Shown one piece after another: positions 55,816 through 64,000 of a stretch of 64,000 nt of DNA. The DNA is taken from NCBI GenBank assembly GCA_036872755.1, contig JAVHNS010000016.1, forward strand, positions 558,001 through 622,000, read 5' to 3'. The number at the start of each line of letters is the position of its first letter. Within the stretch, counting starts at the first letter, position 1. Below the pieces are notes generated by a model, which saw nothing but the letters and a program-made list of their open reading frames with translations, made no database searches and had not been told where the DNA came from. The stretch is from Orbilia blumenaviensis. Lineage: Eukaryota > Ascomycota > Orbiliomycetes > Orbiliales > Orbiliaceae. The translations under genes and the position numbers were made by a program.

Positions 55816-56775
55816 GCCCTCTATGCAGATGACAGTACTAGCAGATGCAAAATAGTTGAGCATATGTGAATTGTTACTTATATTTCATACGAAAATAGTG
55901 ATTTTGGTGGTGCTATTGTCTTTTTACCATCTGGTCCATCCAGCGATAGAACCCAGCACAACGACTTCTTCAGCTCGTTGTTTTCGAACGGCCAGTTATA
56001 CGACTCGGGCTTACTACATGAACATATCCATGGCGTCCAAAATTGCGCATAGCAAAGCCAACATTCAGTTTTCCTACACCATTATATAGGTTTCAGCGAC
56101 TTCACTCAAATATTTAGATACACCTTTCCCGAATGCTCACAGGAATCGGCGCCGGCGTCCTAGGGTTTCTTTTTTCTTTTTCTGTTTCTTTTTCTGTTTC
56201 TTTTTTCTTGTATCCTTTTCCCTGATCAACTGAGCATGTTTGGCCTCACTGAAGCCTTTATCGACATTCCACTGCTGCAGTTTTAAGATGTTTTCGAGTT
56301 AGCCAGCGTTGCTGTTTCCATGTTTTTGTTTTTATACCCTGTTGTTCATTGCATTCTTTCTCTTTTATCGAGCTGGCTAGGTTCTCCTAGTAAATACCCA
56401 TGATCATGCGATTGATATACAAGAGGTTATGACATTCTATTTTCAGCTGTTCCGGTAACGGCGGCGACAGAAACAGCAATTGGTTCAATTTCTATTACGT
56501 TAGCGATAATAGCCGGACGGAACTCCCATGTGTCTAGACCTTCGGCAAATCTCTATAATATTATTTTCCTATAATGTTCCTTCTGAAATTTTTTATTACG
56601 GATATGTTTATAACCTTTATAGTATCTAGATTAATGTTGAGAACCAAAACGTGGTGTGACATGGGTGCTTCTATAGGCGACGTAAGCCTGCAATGCACTT
56701 TTCCATGCGGCCTTTATCATATTTCCAGGCAAAAAAAAAGCTCCGGGCCTAGTGGGTCCAAAGGACGAAGAATAT

Positions 56776-56805
56776 CCTGGCCTTCCTTAGTCAGGGCCAG
56801 GAAGG
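56776..56805. repeat. Inverted-repeat hairpin with alternative pairings
   Basis: CCTGGCC (56776-56782) pairs with GGCCAGG (56795-56801), and CCTTCC (56781-56786) with GGAAGG (56800-56805). Either stem can form; the G/C-rich symmetry stands out in AT-rich DNA. Confidence 0.55.
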
Positions 56806-57216
56806 AAAAGTATTTTTTGAGGTGGAAGGGATAAGGGGGCAAAATTTGCAAAAAGTTGAGAGGAGAAAAATTAAAAAGTGGATAACATTCACCAAGCGGC
56901 CGCTAAGTTCTACAACCAGCCGACATCGTCCCAAGGGTGGAGCGCCGTGTCTTATCCGAGAGTCAACCAAATCGATTTCCGAATTTCCGTGTGAGCGAAT
57001 ACGACAATTGCCATGCACAATGCTATAATTGCCTATCTTACTAGTAGTGTCTTAATTTCTATTTTAATTTTCAAATATCGGACGCTGTTGGCATAGTAAA
57101 AGAAATGGCAACACAGTTTCACGTTTACTAAATTGCAATTGAGATTGTCCAATGAATATTGGCATTGTGCTACATTCGAGTTCGTCTACGTCGAAATGCC
57201 AATGCTTGTCTGATTG

Positions 57217-57225
57217 ATCAGATAA
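57217..57225 (+). promoter_or_regulatory. Iron-GATA-factor consensus site upstream of NIS synthetase
   Basis: ATCAGATAA is an exact match to ATCWGATAA, the site of fungal iron-responsive GATA repressors (SreA/Sre1/Urbs1/Fep1 family). It is followed by an overlapping GATAAGATA word. It lies about 680 bases before the ATG at 57902. Motif seen; function inferred. Confidence 0.45.
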
Positions 57226-57901
57226 GATATAATGTTGCACAACGTCACACAACATGTACCATGGTCACAGAGTTGATAACACTCCAACACAAAATGAATA
57301 TGTTGATTCAACGTGCCGACACGATGCAAAGGATGGTCTGGCTATTGGATCCGACTGTCTTTGGAATAGCGAGTTACCGGAGCGGACCTACCCCATTTCC
57401 CGCAGTGGTTCAAGCTTAGCTCCGGGTGGGCCGTCACTAGTTCACGACCCCTCACATTCCATCCCACTTTGGAACAAAACCACAATGACGCTAAACCGTG
57501 GCCGTCTTGGTGCATATAACTGGCTAAGTATTTTGTTAGGTAAGTGGGGGCTAGCAGTTGCAGATTTTACCTCGTTGGAATGGTGGAGTCGCAATCGACA
57601 ATCGGTACCCCTCGTTCCTCCGCCCCTCGGTACGAAAATTTATATTCTCCGATGCCTGCACTTATGAGCGATTTCAGTTTCCAAGAGCTTGGAATATTTA
57701 ACTTGCATCTACAGACTTGTGGATTTACATATGTGAATTTGACAATATATTTAACGGCTTCAAAATTCTAGAGTCTCGTCTCGTTCTAGAGTCAAGGTAT
57801 GCATTCCACCCGCCGTCTTAATTTTCAATCACGCGCATTCAGTTTTGCAGAAAAATCTAATACGGTTCAAAATTCAAAGTAAAAGAGCTTTAGTCGCCAT
57901 A

Positions 57902-60900
57902 ATGGCGCCGGTTTGTAACTCAATTGGTGAGGAAGGGACCAACATACATACGCCAACACTCTCTGCAAAGCACTCCATATTAGAGCGACTTGTGCGGGCT
58001 TTGATTGCAGAAAAGCTTGTAGATGAATCACAGTTCGCCAAAGCTGGAATATCTTTATTGGTGCGGACAAGCCTATGCGGAAGGGTAACAGTTTCGCACC
58101 CAATCTATGCAAAACTTGGGAGCCCCGCCGATCCAAAAAAAATTCTTGACCCTCTTGAGCTATTGGATGAACTCGAGAGGGCTGGTATATTGCGCAACGA
58201 CGCTGGCTGGATTCTCGCACGAAACGAAATTAAAAACAGTCTAGATAGCTTAACCCAAGCTCTTAACGCCGAAAGAGTCCGCTCAGAAGCCCTTCGCTCC
58301 CGTTTCCAACAGCGATTTAACAATCGAGCTCCGTTTTCGTCTCTTGTCACAGCTTTGGCAGAGAGTGGCTATGGGAGACATGCGTTGGCGGGCTTTGAGC
58401 AACTCGTAGTGGATGGCCACCCACTTACGCCAGCCGGAAAGGTACGGACTGGAATGTCCTCCGCTGATGCAGCTCGGTACGGGCCAGAGTTTGGCTCCAA
58501 ATTTGGCCTCCGATTCGTCGCGGTCGCAAAAGATTCTGTTGAAGCTGAAGATGGAACGTGCAGCGGAATTTCAAAAATCTCAAGAGTTGATCCAGTTCAA
58601 AGTACTGGGATCGATGCCTTTAATCGAACCCTTAACGGGTTTTATAGGGACCGTGTCGAAACCTTACGGCAGGAACTTACTCAGATGGGGAAACGGCCAG
58701 ACGACTTCGTGATGATCCCCGTTCATCCACATCAGCTTGACAATGCGATCCCTAAGCTACACGCCGAGGCACTTTCCCGAAAGACAATAATCCCATTGCA
58801 AAGTTCTCTCACTGCACACCCATTAATGTCTTACAGGACCTTCTCGGTCAAAGGGGATGCCAACAAAGGATTACACATAAAAACTGCTTTGGAGGTTCAA
58901 CTGACCGGTGCCATACGAGGTATTTCGTCCGCATCTGCCCGAAACGCCCCTCGGATGTCCCGTTTACTGGCTCGAATTATTTCCGGTGACACGGACCTTC
59001 AACGAACGGATTTTGCTGGCCGTGAGCTCTTCGTACCTGAGCGTGCCCTGGCTGCCGTTGCGTTTAAAGAAAGCAAACGGAGCCTGGCAGCGATCTTAAG
59101 GGATGACATAGAAAATGATATGGGGGAGGACGAAGTTGCCTTGCCAGTAGCATCGCTGTTTGCCCGGTCTCCCCTAACCGGCAACCCCATTCTTAGCGAT
59201 TTGATTGCGGAGCTGGGTACTACTCCTTCGTCCTGGCTTCGCGCATTGGCTGAAGTGTCTATCCCCCCATGTCTTATATTCCTATCACGTTATGGTGTTT
59301 CTTTGGAACCCCATCCTCAGAATACCGTGATAATTCTTCGGAAGGGGTGGCCAAGTCGTATGCACATCAGGGATTTTGGTGGTGCTCGTATTTTACCTTC
59401 TCGCCTGGCGAAGCATGGGCTTTCAATCGAGTTGGATGCCGCGACTGGTCTCGTCATTAATTCTTCTTCGGAGGACGAAGGCGCTGCTATCCTTCGTGCT
59501 AAATTGTTCTACCCACTATTCGGAAACAATCTCGCAGAAGTTATTTCCACCTTGGCAAAGGATGACCAATCTGTCGAGGGAGATCTGTGGGGGGTTGTAC
59601 GGGGTGTCGTCCGTCAAACGGGAATGTATCTGGGTACCAAGGAGGCTTTTGAAGATATCAGTGATCTGCTTGAGAATCCATGGCGCAGGAAGTGTCTGCT
59701 CTCAATGCGTCTCGCAGGCGCTGTTACTGACCAGCGCTACGTCGACGGCCCAAACCCGCTTCGAATACCCCCCACGGGCACGATTAGCCCCTCGGCGTTC
59801 TGGAACAATGCAGAACAGACTATGTTCGAATATCTTTCCGCAAACGAACCGGAAATTTGTGCGCTGTGGCAAGCCCAGCTGGCTCAAGCTCGCCAGTCAA
59901 TAGAAGATGATTATCAAGCTTCATTGGCCCGCGAAGGCATCCAAGATAGCGCCGACACTATCCGGGGAGTTAAAGCTGAATGGGGACAGCTAAAACTTGA
60001 GCTAGAGGATTCGGCAACAAACCTTGCGCTTTCCAGGGTTCTAGTGCAACGGCGTGGGCAACAGCTCTGCGAACGGGCTCGGGCTGCCGGTTACGACTTA
60101 CTTTCGGTTCTCCTAGACCTATATGCCCCTAGCGATATTACAGTAGAGCTTGACGACTTCGACGCCGAGGGTCACCCGACTCATCCTTGCCGGAGAACGA
60201 GACTGCGGTTTTCGCCAGCAGATTCGCTAGCATTCGCCCCGGATTCCGGAAATATAGTATCCGGAAGAATCGTCGCAGTGCGGCGTGAAGAGTTAGTCCT
60301 ATCAAACCCAACCTTCTCAAGTCTGCTGCGAGAGCACTACCCATATATCAATGATGCTGCGTCGGCAAGCCTACGTCGTAGTGGAAAGAACCCAGAAGAC
60401 TTCGAGTTGGTCCTCGTACACCCTTTCCAATTTGCAACCGTACTCCCACAAATATATAAGTCCGAGCTTAGCTCTGGTATGATAGTGCCTATCCCCGAAG
60501 TCACGGTCGCCTGTCGTGCAACGTCGTCAACCCGAACTCTCGTATCTGCAACACCCGGAATTCAAGGGAGGCGACTCTCTTTCAAAACGGCGATTGATGT
60601 CCAGATCACATCAACCTGCCGCACAATTTCTCATGAGAGTGTCCGAAATGGGCCATATATCTCTAAATTACTCACCCGACTTCTTTCTGGCGAGCCCCGA
60701 GTATCATGTATTGCAGAGCGTGCAAGTGTTGCATTTTCGCCTAAATCTAGCTGTACGAATTCTCGTCAGCGAGGATTGTCGATGTTACTTAGGGACGACG
60801 TGGCTGACTACATCAAGCCTGGTGAAACTATTATCGGGTGTACTGCTTTGATAACGAAGTCTCCAATCAGCAGAAAGCCCTTTGTCGTGGAACTCGTTGA

Positions 60901-61513
60901 CAGCGTGGCTAAACACGGTGACAAGGAATTGGCTACTCGAGAGTTCATTGACAAATACGCCGATTTGCTTCTGTCTGCCGCACTTCCGCTTGTTTGGAAG
61001 CACGGTATCGCGCTCGAAGCCCATTTACAAAATACGCTCCTTGTGCTCGATTCTTCTCGAAAGCCGATTAGACTTCTTCTACGGGACTTCGCTGGCCTTC
61101 GTGTTAATCTTGATAGGCTCAAGAAAAGCGGTGAAGATATAACTAAGATCCCATGCCCACAATCGAGAACCATGTCTGCGGACGATGAAGAGATCAACGG
61201 CAAGTTCAGCCATTCTGTTCTTTTCACGAATCTAGCGCCAGTAGTTGACGCCCTGGCTGGAGTTGTTGCACCCTCCATCCTATGGAAAATCATTCGAGCG
61301 AGGGCTGCAGAAGTTTACGGAGCCTTTACTACCAAACTACCGAAGTCAGATAGCGCCACAGGAGATTTCGCGAAGGAGCATTTTGAACGGTTAACATCAA
61401 CTAAAGTGCTATCACAGAAGGCGCTTGTTACAATGAGGGTGTTGGCCAAAGCGTCAGGCGGCATGGATTACTACACAATGCAACCCAACCCTCTCTATTC
61501 GGGATCAGAGTGA
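57902..61513 (+). CDS. Bimodular NIS siderophore synthetase (tandem IucA/IucC)
   Basis: Single exon of 3.6 kb, 1203 aa from the ATG at 57902; the frame extends to 57845 only by a TTG codon. Two complete NRPS-independent siderophore synthetase modules, about 585 residues apart, are seen. Module 1: GHPLTPAGKVR at 172, VHPHQ near 274, SYRT near 310, HIKTALEVQLTG near 325, LEPHPQNTV near 468, IRDFGG near 489. Module 2: GHPTHPCRRTR near 757, VHPFQ near 839, STRT near 876, FKTAIDVQITS near 894, LEAHLQNTLL near 1038, LRDFAG near 1060. Such enzymes use ATP to adenylate a carboxylate (citrate, 2-oxoglutarate or similar) and condense it with an amine or alcohol in the cytosol. Usual members are single-module, about 600 aa. 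Module 1 lacks the second His of HPxHP and module 2 has Arg for the following Lys. No transporter or other pathway gene is adjacent. Product unknown; horizontal transfer from bacteria is possible but unproven. Confidence 0.93.
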   Translation: MAPVCNSIGEEGTNIHTPTLSAKHSILERLVRALIAEKLVDESQFAKAGISLLVRTSLCGRVTVSHPIYAKLGSPADPKKILDPLELLDELERAGILRNDAGWILARNEIKNSLDSLTQALNAERVRSEALRSRFQQRFNNRAPFSSLVTALAESGYGRHALAGFEQLVVDGHPLTPAGKVRTGMSSADAARYGPEFGSKFGLRFVAVAKDSVEAEDGTCSGISKISRVDPVQSTGIDAFNRTLNGFYRDRVETLRQELTQMGKRPDDFVMIPVHPHQLDNAIPKLHAEALSRKTIIPLQSSLTAHPLMSYRTFSVKGDANKGLHIKTALEVQLTGAIRGISSASARNAPRMSRLLARIISGDTDLQRTDFAGRELFVPERALAAVAFKESKRSLAAILRDDIENDMGEDEVALPVASLFARSPLTGNPILSDLIAELGTTPSSWLRALAEVSIPPCLIFLSRYGVSLEPHPQNTVIILRKGWPSRMHIRDFGGARILPSRLAKHGLSIELDAATGLVINSSSEDEGAAILRAKLFYPLFGNNLAEVISTLAKDDQSVEGDLWGVVRGVVRQTGMYLGTKEAFEDISDLLENPWRRKCLLSMRLAGAVTDQRYVDGPNPLRIPPTGTISPSAFWNNAEQTMFEYLSANEPEICALWQAQLAQARQSIEDDYQASLAREGIQDSADTIRGVKAEWGQLKLELEDSATNLALSRVLVQRRGQQLCERARAAGYDLLSVLLDLYAPSDITVELDDFDAEGHPTHPCRRTRLRFSPADSLAFAPDSGNIVSGRIVAVRREELVLSNPTFSSLLREHYPYINDAASASLRRSGKNPEDFELVLVHPFQFATVLPQIYKSELSSGMIVPIPEVTVACRATSSTRTLVSATPGIQGRRLSFKTAIDVQITSTCRTISHESVRNGPYISKLLTRLLSGEPRVSCIAERASVAFSPKSSCTNSRQRGLSMLLRDDVADYIKPGETIIGCTALITKSPISRKPFVVELVDSVAKHGDKELATREFIDKYADLLLSAALPLVWKHGIALEAHLQNTLLVLDSSRKPIRLLLRDFAGLRVNLDRLKKSGEDITKIPCPQSRTMSADDEEINGKFSHSVLFTNLAPVVDALAGVVAPSILWKIIRARAAEVYGAFTTKLPKSDSATGDFAKEHFERLTSTKVLSQKALVTMRVLAKASGGMDYYTMQPNPLYSGSE

Positions 61514-61948
61514 CCCTTTGCGAATCGGAGTTCTTACGAATTATGACCTTATGATATATGTGTGATATTGATTTCATTTTTCTTTCTTTGGTATACATCT
61601 TCGAAGCGTCTTGTTGTATGTATAGCTCACAAATTGGATTTTAATTAATTCATTTATATCACCGAGACAGATTCATATCCATTACAGCGTCCTTATGTTT
61701 TTGTGTTGGGTTTTAAAATCCAACGCCCGTTTTGGGTGATATCGATCTGTAGCTAACCAACCTCGACTTTTATTTCACACCTGCGCATGCATAGTACCTG
61801 CTCCGGTTAGTTCCCATCATGCACATCGCATCGTAGGACTGATTCCGCCATGGCGACCCTAAACCATCCTTGTTGTCTTTTTTCTGTCTTTTGTTATCTA
61901 TCCCTGTACCTTTTCTTACGCCCACGACCCCCGTAGCTAGAACTCGCG
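61514..61948. other. Intergenic region
   Basis: About 435 bases between two plus-strand genes; includes the synthetase 3' UTR and the next promoter. Nothing else seen. Confidence 0.5.
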
Positions 61949-63316
61949 ATGGGATTTCTTGAACTAGGTAAACGCTCCAGGCCTCGTCGCCAAAAGGTGG
62001 TAGCTTCTGAACAACCAGCAACTATTTCGATGGCGTCCCAATCTCTTGATCTCACGCCTACCGCCAATTTTCGGACTACTCCTTTTGAGCGTCTTCCAGT
62101 GGAGTTGCTTCAGAGAATATTCTTGTTCTCGTACAATCCAGAATTGCCATTTACAAATCGATTTTTCCTTTCGATACTTTCTTCTCAATATCTTATACAA
62201 ACCTTTACATCCTCTGCTATTCTCGACGATGCACTCTCAAAGCAACGATATAGAACGGTTATGTCTAATATCCTTACCAGGAGGTTTTTGACTCTCCAAT
62301 TTCTCGAAAATCTGGAAGATACGTTATGGAACAAATATTTGAAGGCGGAATTCGGAGCTCATGTGCCAGCTACGGCTCAGGGGTACCGACTGGAAAGAGT
62401 GGAAGAAGACCGAACCATGGGGAATCTGGAATACACCTTTACTGAAGACATTGAAGGCCCAAGCGAGGCCGAAACTGAGAAGATTGGGGTTTACGTGCCT
62501 GTACTTGACTATAGGATGGTTCTGGGGAAGCTTGATTTGCGAACCGTTGCATTCCCACGGGACCGACTTCTCAATCCACCATTCACACTGGAAAAAATCA
62601 AATTAATCTCGGCGCTAGTTGCTAGGATTCCGTCTTTCTGGACCGACCTCATTGCTGGAGACGAAGGGAAATGGTGGGGTAGCAGGTTGCTGGAAATAGC
62701 GATTAGGAAGAGATGTGCAGCAATGGTAGACTTTCTAGCTAATTTCTGCTATGTGCGAGTTGAACCAATTCATCTAAGGGCCGCTGTCATACCTTGGGAC
62801 CATGGAGATACAGGGTGGTTGGAGCCTGAATTCTCTCGAGGGGGCAGCGGTCCTGTGGACCGAGGAGAAGACGTCGAAATGATGAAGTCACTACGGATTT
62901 TATATAAGAAGCCTGGTACAACGGAAGAGTCAAGCGTCTCTGGTATCGACGGCTTCATCAAGGGAATGAATGCTTGGAAGAAAGGAAAGGGCGGACTGGT
63001 GAAGTCTGGCTGGGGCTATCATGAAGACGAGATCGAAGATTCGCTGAGGGTTCTGTGGGTCCTAGATCAGGTTGTCGAAAGGAAGGGGAGATATCGGATT
63101 CACGGATCCACTGATTTCGCTAATGTCGACCATTTTGAGGAGGAGACAGCGCCTTGGATGCTAGGCGAAAATCGTTATTTCCCTACAGGCATCACGGAGT
63201 CCCCGTTGATGGCCGATGAAAAAGTATGGGAGGCTGCCAGACGAGAGAAGGGTGTCTACTGGAAGTGGCTGATGAAGGTAGGGACTCCTCCAGCCGGGTT
63301 CCTCGGAAGTTTATAG
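61949..63316 (+). CDS. F-box-like protein
   Basis: Single exon, 455 aa, ATG at 61949. A basic N-terminal stretch (KRSRPRRQK) comes first; another in-frame ATG lies 28 codons in. From about residue 44 an F-box-like motif is seen (FERLPVELLQRIFLFSYNPE). The typical continuation follows (LPFTNRFFLSILSSQYLI, in the place where F-box proteins have LPLTNRYFH-like text). The rest is helical with no recognised domain; a short loop repeats Trp and charged residues (KWWGSRLLEIAIRKR). Numerous F-box-like proteins of this layout occur in fungi; the target is unknown. Confidence 0.72.
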   Translation: MGFLELGKRSRPRRQKVVASEQPATISMASQSLDLTPTANFRTTPFERLPVELLQRIFLFSYNPELPFTNRFFLSILSSQYLIQTFTSSAILDDALSKQRYRTVMSNILTRRFLTLQFLENLEDTLWNKYLKAEFGAHVPATAQGYRLERVEEDRTMGNLEYTFTEDIEGPSEAETEKIGVYVPVLDYRMVLGKLDLRTVAFPRDRLLNPPFTLEKIKLISALVARIPSFWTDLIAGDEGKWWGSRLLEIAIRKRCAAMVDFLANFCYVRVEPIHLRAAVIPWDHGDTGWLEPEFSRGGSGPVDRGEDVEMMKSLRILYKKPGTTEESSVSGIDGFIKGMNAWKKGKGGLVKSGWGYHEDEIEDSLRVLWVLDQVVERKGRYRIHGSTDFANVDHFEEETAPWMLGENRYFPTGITESPLMADEKVWEAARREKGVYWKWLMKVGTPPAGFLGSL

Positions 63317-64000
63317 CATCTGAGTATTAAATGCCAAAGACAACATGTAGAAAATTTCTTGTTTTGAACATGCACTGCCCAGGCATTCGCAGATATCACT
63401 TTCAATATACTATTACTTTCACTACCTCGAGAATTGTTCCTTAACGAACGCCTCGGCGCCGTTAGCCGCGGGTTCACCCTCGTTAATAAAGAATCCGGCT
63501 CAGAGCATCGCAGATGACGCTTCTACTGGTTTTATCTACGGGTGTATCCGATAATCACATTCGAAAGACGTAGGCGTAGTCTCGATACTCGGCCGCGAAG
63601 ATAGTCCTCCGGATATCTACAACAAGTCAGATAACCCAGTATTGGCGTCTGGTGCATGAGAATCATCCGAGGGACTTCGCATCCATGTCTGCCCAAGGCG
63701 TCTTCCAGATATCCTCAACCCATGAACAAATTGACCTCTCGGTCGGAAGATACCGTGGTAGAACCCATTGCATCTAATAAGCCATCGTACAGTATGTCGG
63801 ATTCCTCTGACACTTCTCCGGGCACCGAGGTAAAAGCCCAGACAAGTTCTTATGGAGCCCCAATCGTAAACCCACAGATCTCAACCTGATAGAAAACCAG
63901 ATTAAAGGCGACCCGAGGTTACATGTTTCTTCTCAGCGTCGAGTAATCGCGTAAGCAGCAATGGAGATTTGAACAAAAGAGTCGACTGATTCGCACTGTC
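63317..64000. other. 3' end of window, small frame of doubtful coding value
   Basis: An ATG frame at 63656-63889 (77 codons, Ser/Thr/Pro-rich) is open but short and lacks features; it may be an exon of a gene continuing past the window or chance. Nothing else is recognised. Confidence 0.35.

Larger units (their letters stand above)
55816..57901. other. Upstream region of the NIS synthetase gene
   Basis: About 2.1 kb without a supportable gene. It contains T/C-rich runs with a repeated TCTTTTTCTGTTTC word (56168-56215), an inverted-repeat hairpin (56776-56805) and the iron-GATA-like site at 57217-57225. It should hold the promoter of the synthetase gene. Confidence 0.5.

Overview
The window is nuclear DNA of a filamentous ascomycete fungus (Pezizomycotina). 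Short introns of about 54-290 nt carry GTRNGN donors and CTAAC/CTGAC-type branch sites. Families typical of these fungi are present: CFEM, DUF4748, CBM1-tailed plant-wall enzymes, F-box/ankyrin-like proteins and a kinase-Sel1/TPR protein. Two pectin-degrading enzymes with cellulose-binding modules suggest a plant-associated or litter-decaying lifestyle. A helotialean (Leotiomycetes) origin is only a guess. Many open frames that look longer at the 5' end start at non-ATG codons, so I chose ATG starts and assembled exons by splice signals, phase and family fit.

Layout. 0-3.7 kb: a large conserved protein, probably cut at its 5' end by the window edge. 5.8-9.8 kb (minus): maleylacetate reductase-like Fe-ADH, then a rhamnogalacturonan lyase (PL4) with a C-terminal CBM1. 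9.8-14 kb: AT-rich, no gene. 14-17.6 kb: a secreted protein with three diverged copies of an unrecognised domain, obtained by joining two ORFs across a 69-nt intron. 18.3-24.8 kb: NIF3-like protein, a small single-pass membrane protein, a CFEM membrane protein and a GPI-anchored Cys-rich protein. 27-32.8 kb: a zinc-finger/U-box-like protein, the TFIIH helicase XPB/Ssl2 (six exons), and divergently a five-exon DUF4748 protein with 9- and 14-nt exons. 36-38.7 kb: two secreted proteins facing each other, one with an acidic tail and one with a PT-rich tandem repeat. 42.7-47.2 kb: ALG1 mannosyltransferase and a kinase-Sel1/TPR protein. 48.5-53.6 kb: pectate lyase (PL1) with an N-terminal CBM1, a DUF7707-like surface protein and an F-box/ankyrin-like protein. 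55.3-63.3 kb: a small proline-rich protein, a giant NIS (IucA/IucC) siderophore synthetase with two complete modules, and an F-box-like protein.

The most notable item is the tandem NIS synthetase at 57902-61513. It is intronless and stands alone, and a perfect match to the fungal iron-GATA-factor consensus (ATCAGATAA) lies upstream. Housekeeping genes (XPB, ALG1, NIF3-like) alternate with accessory secreted or surface proteins and with gene-poor AT-rich stretches. No tRNA, rRNA, CRISPR or intact transposon was recognised. All statements come from reading the sequence; no database search was run.
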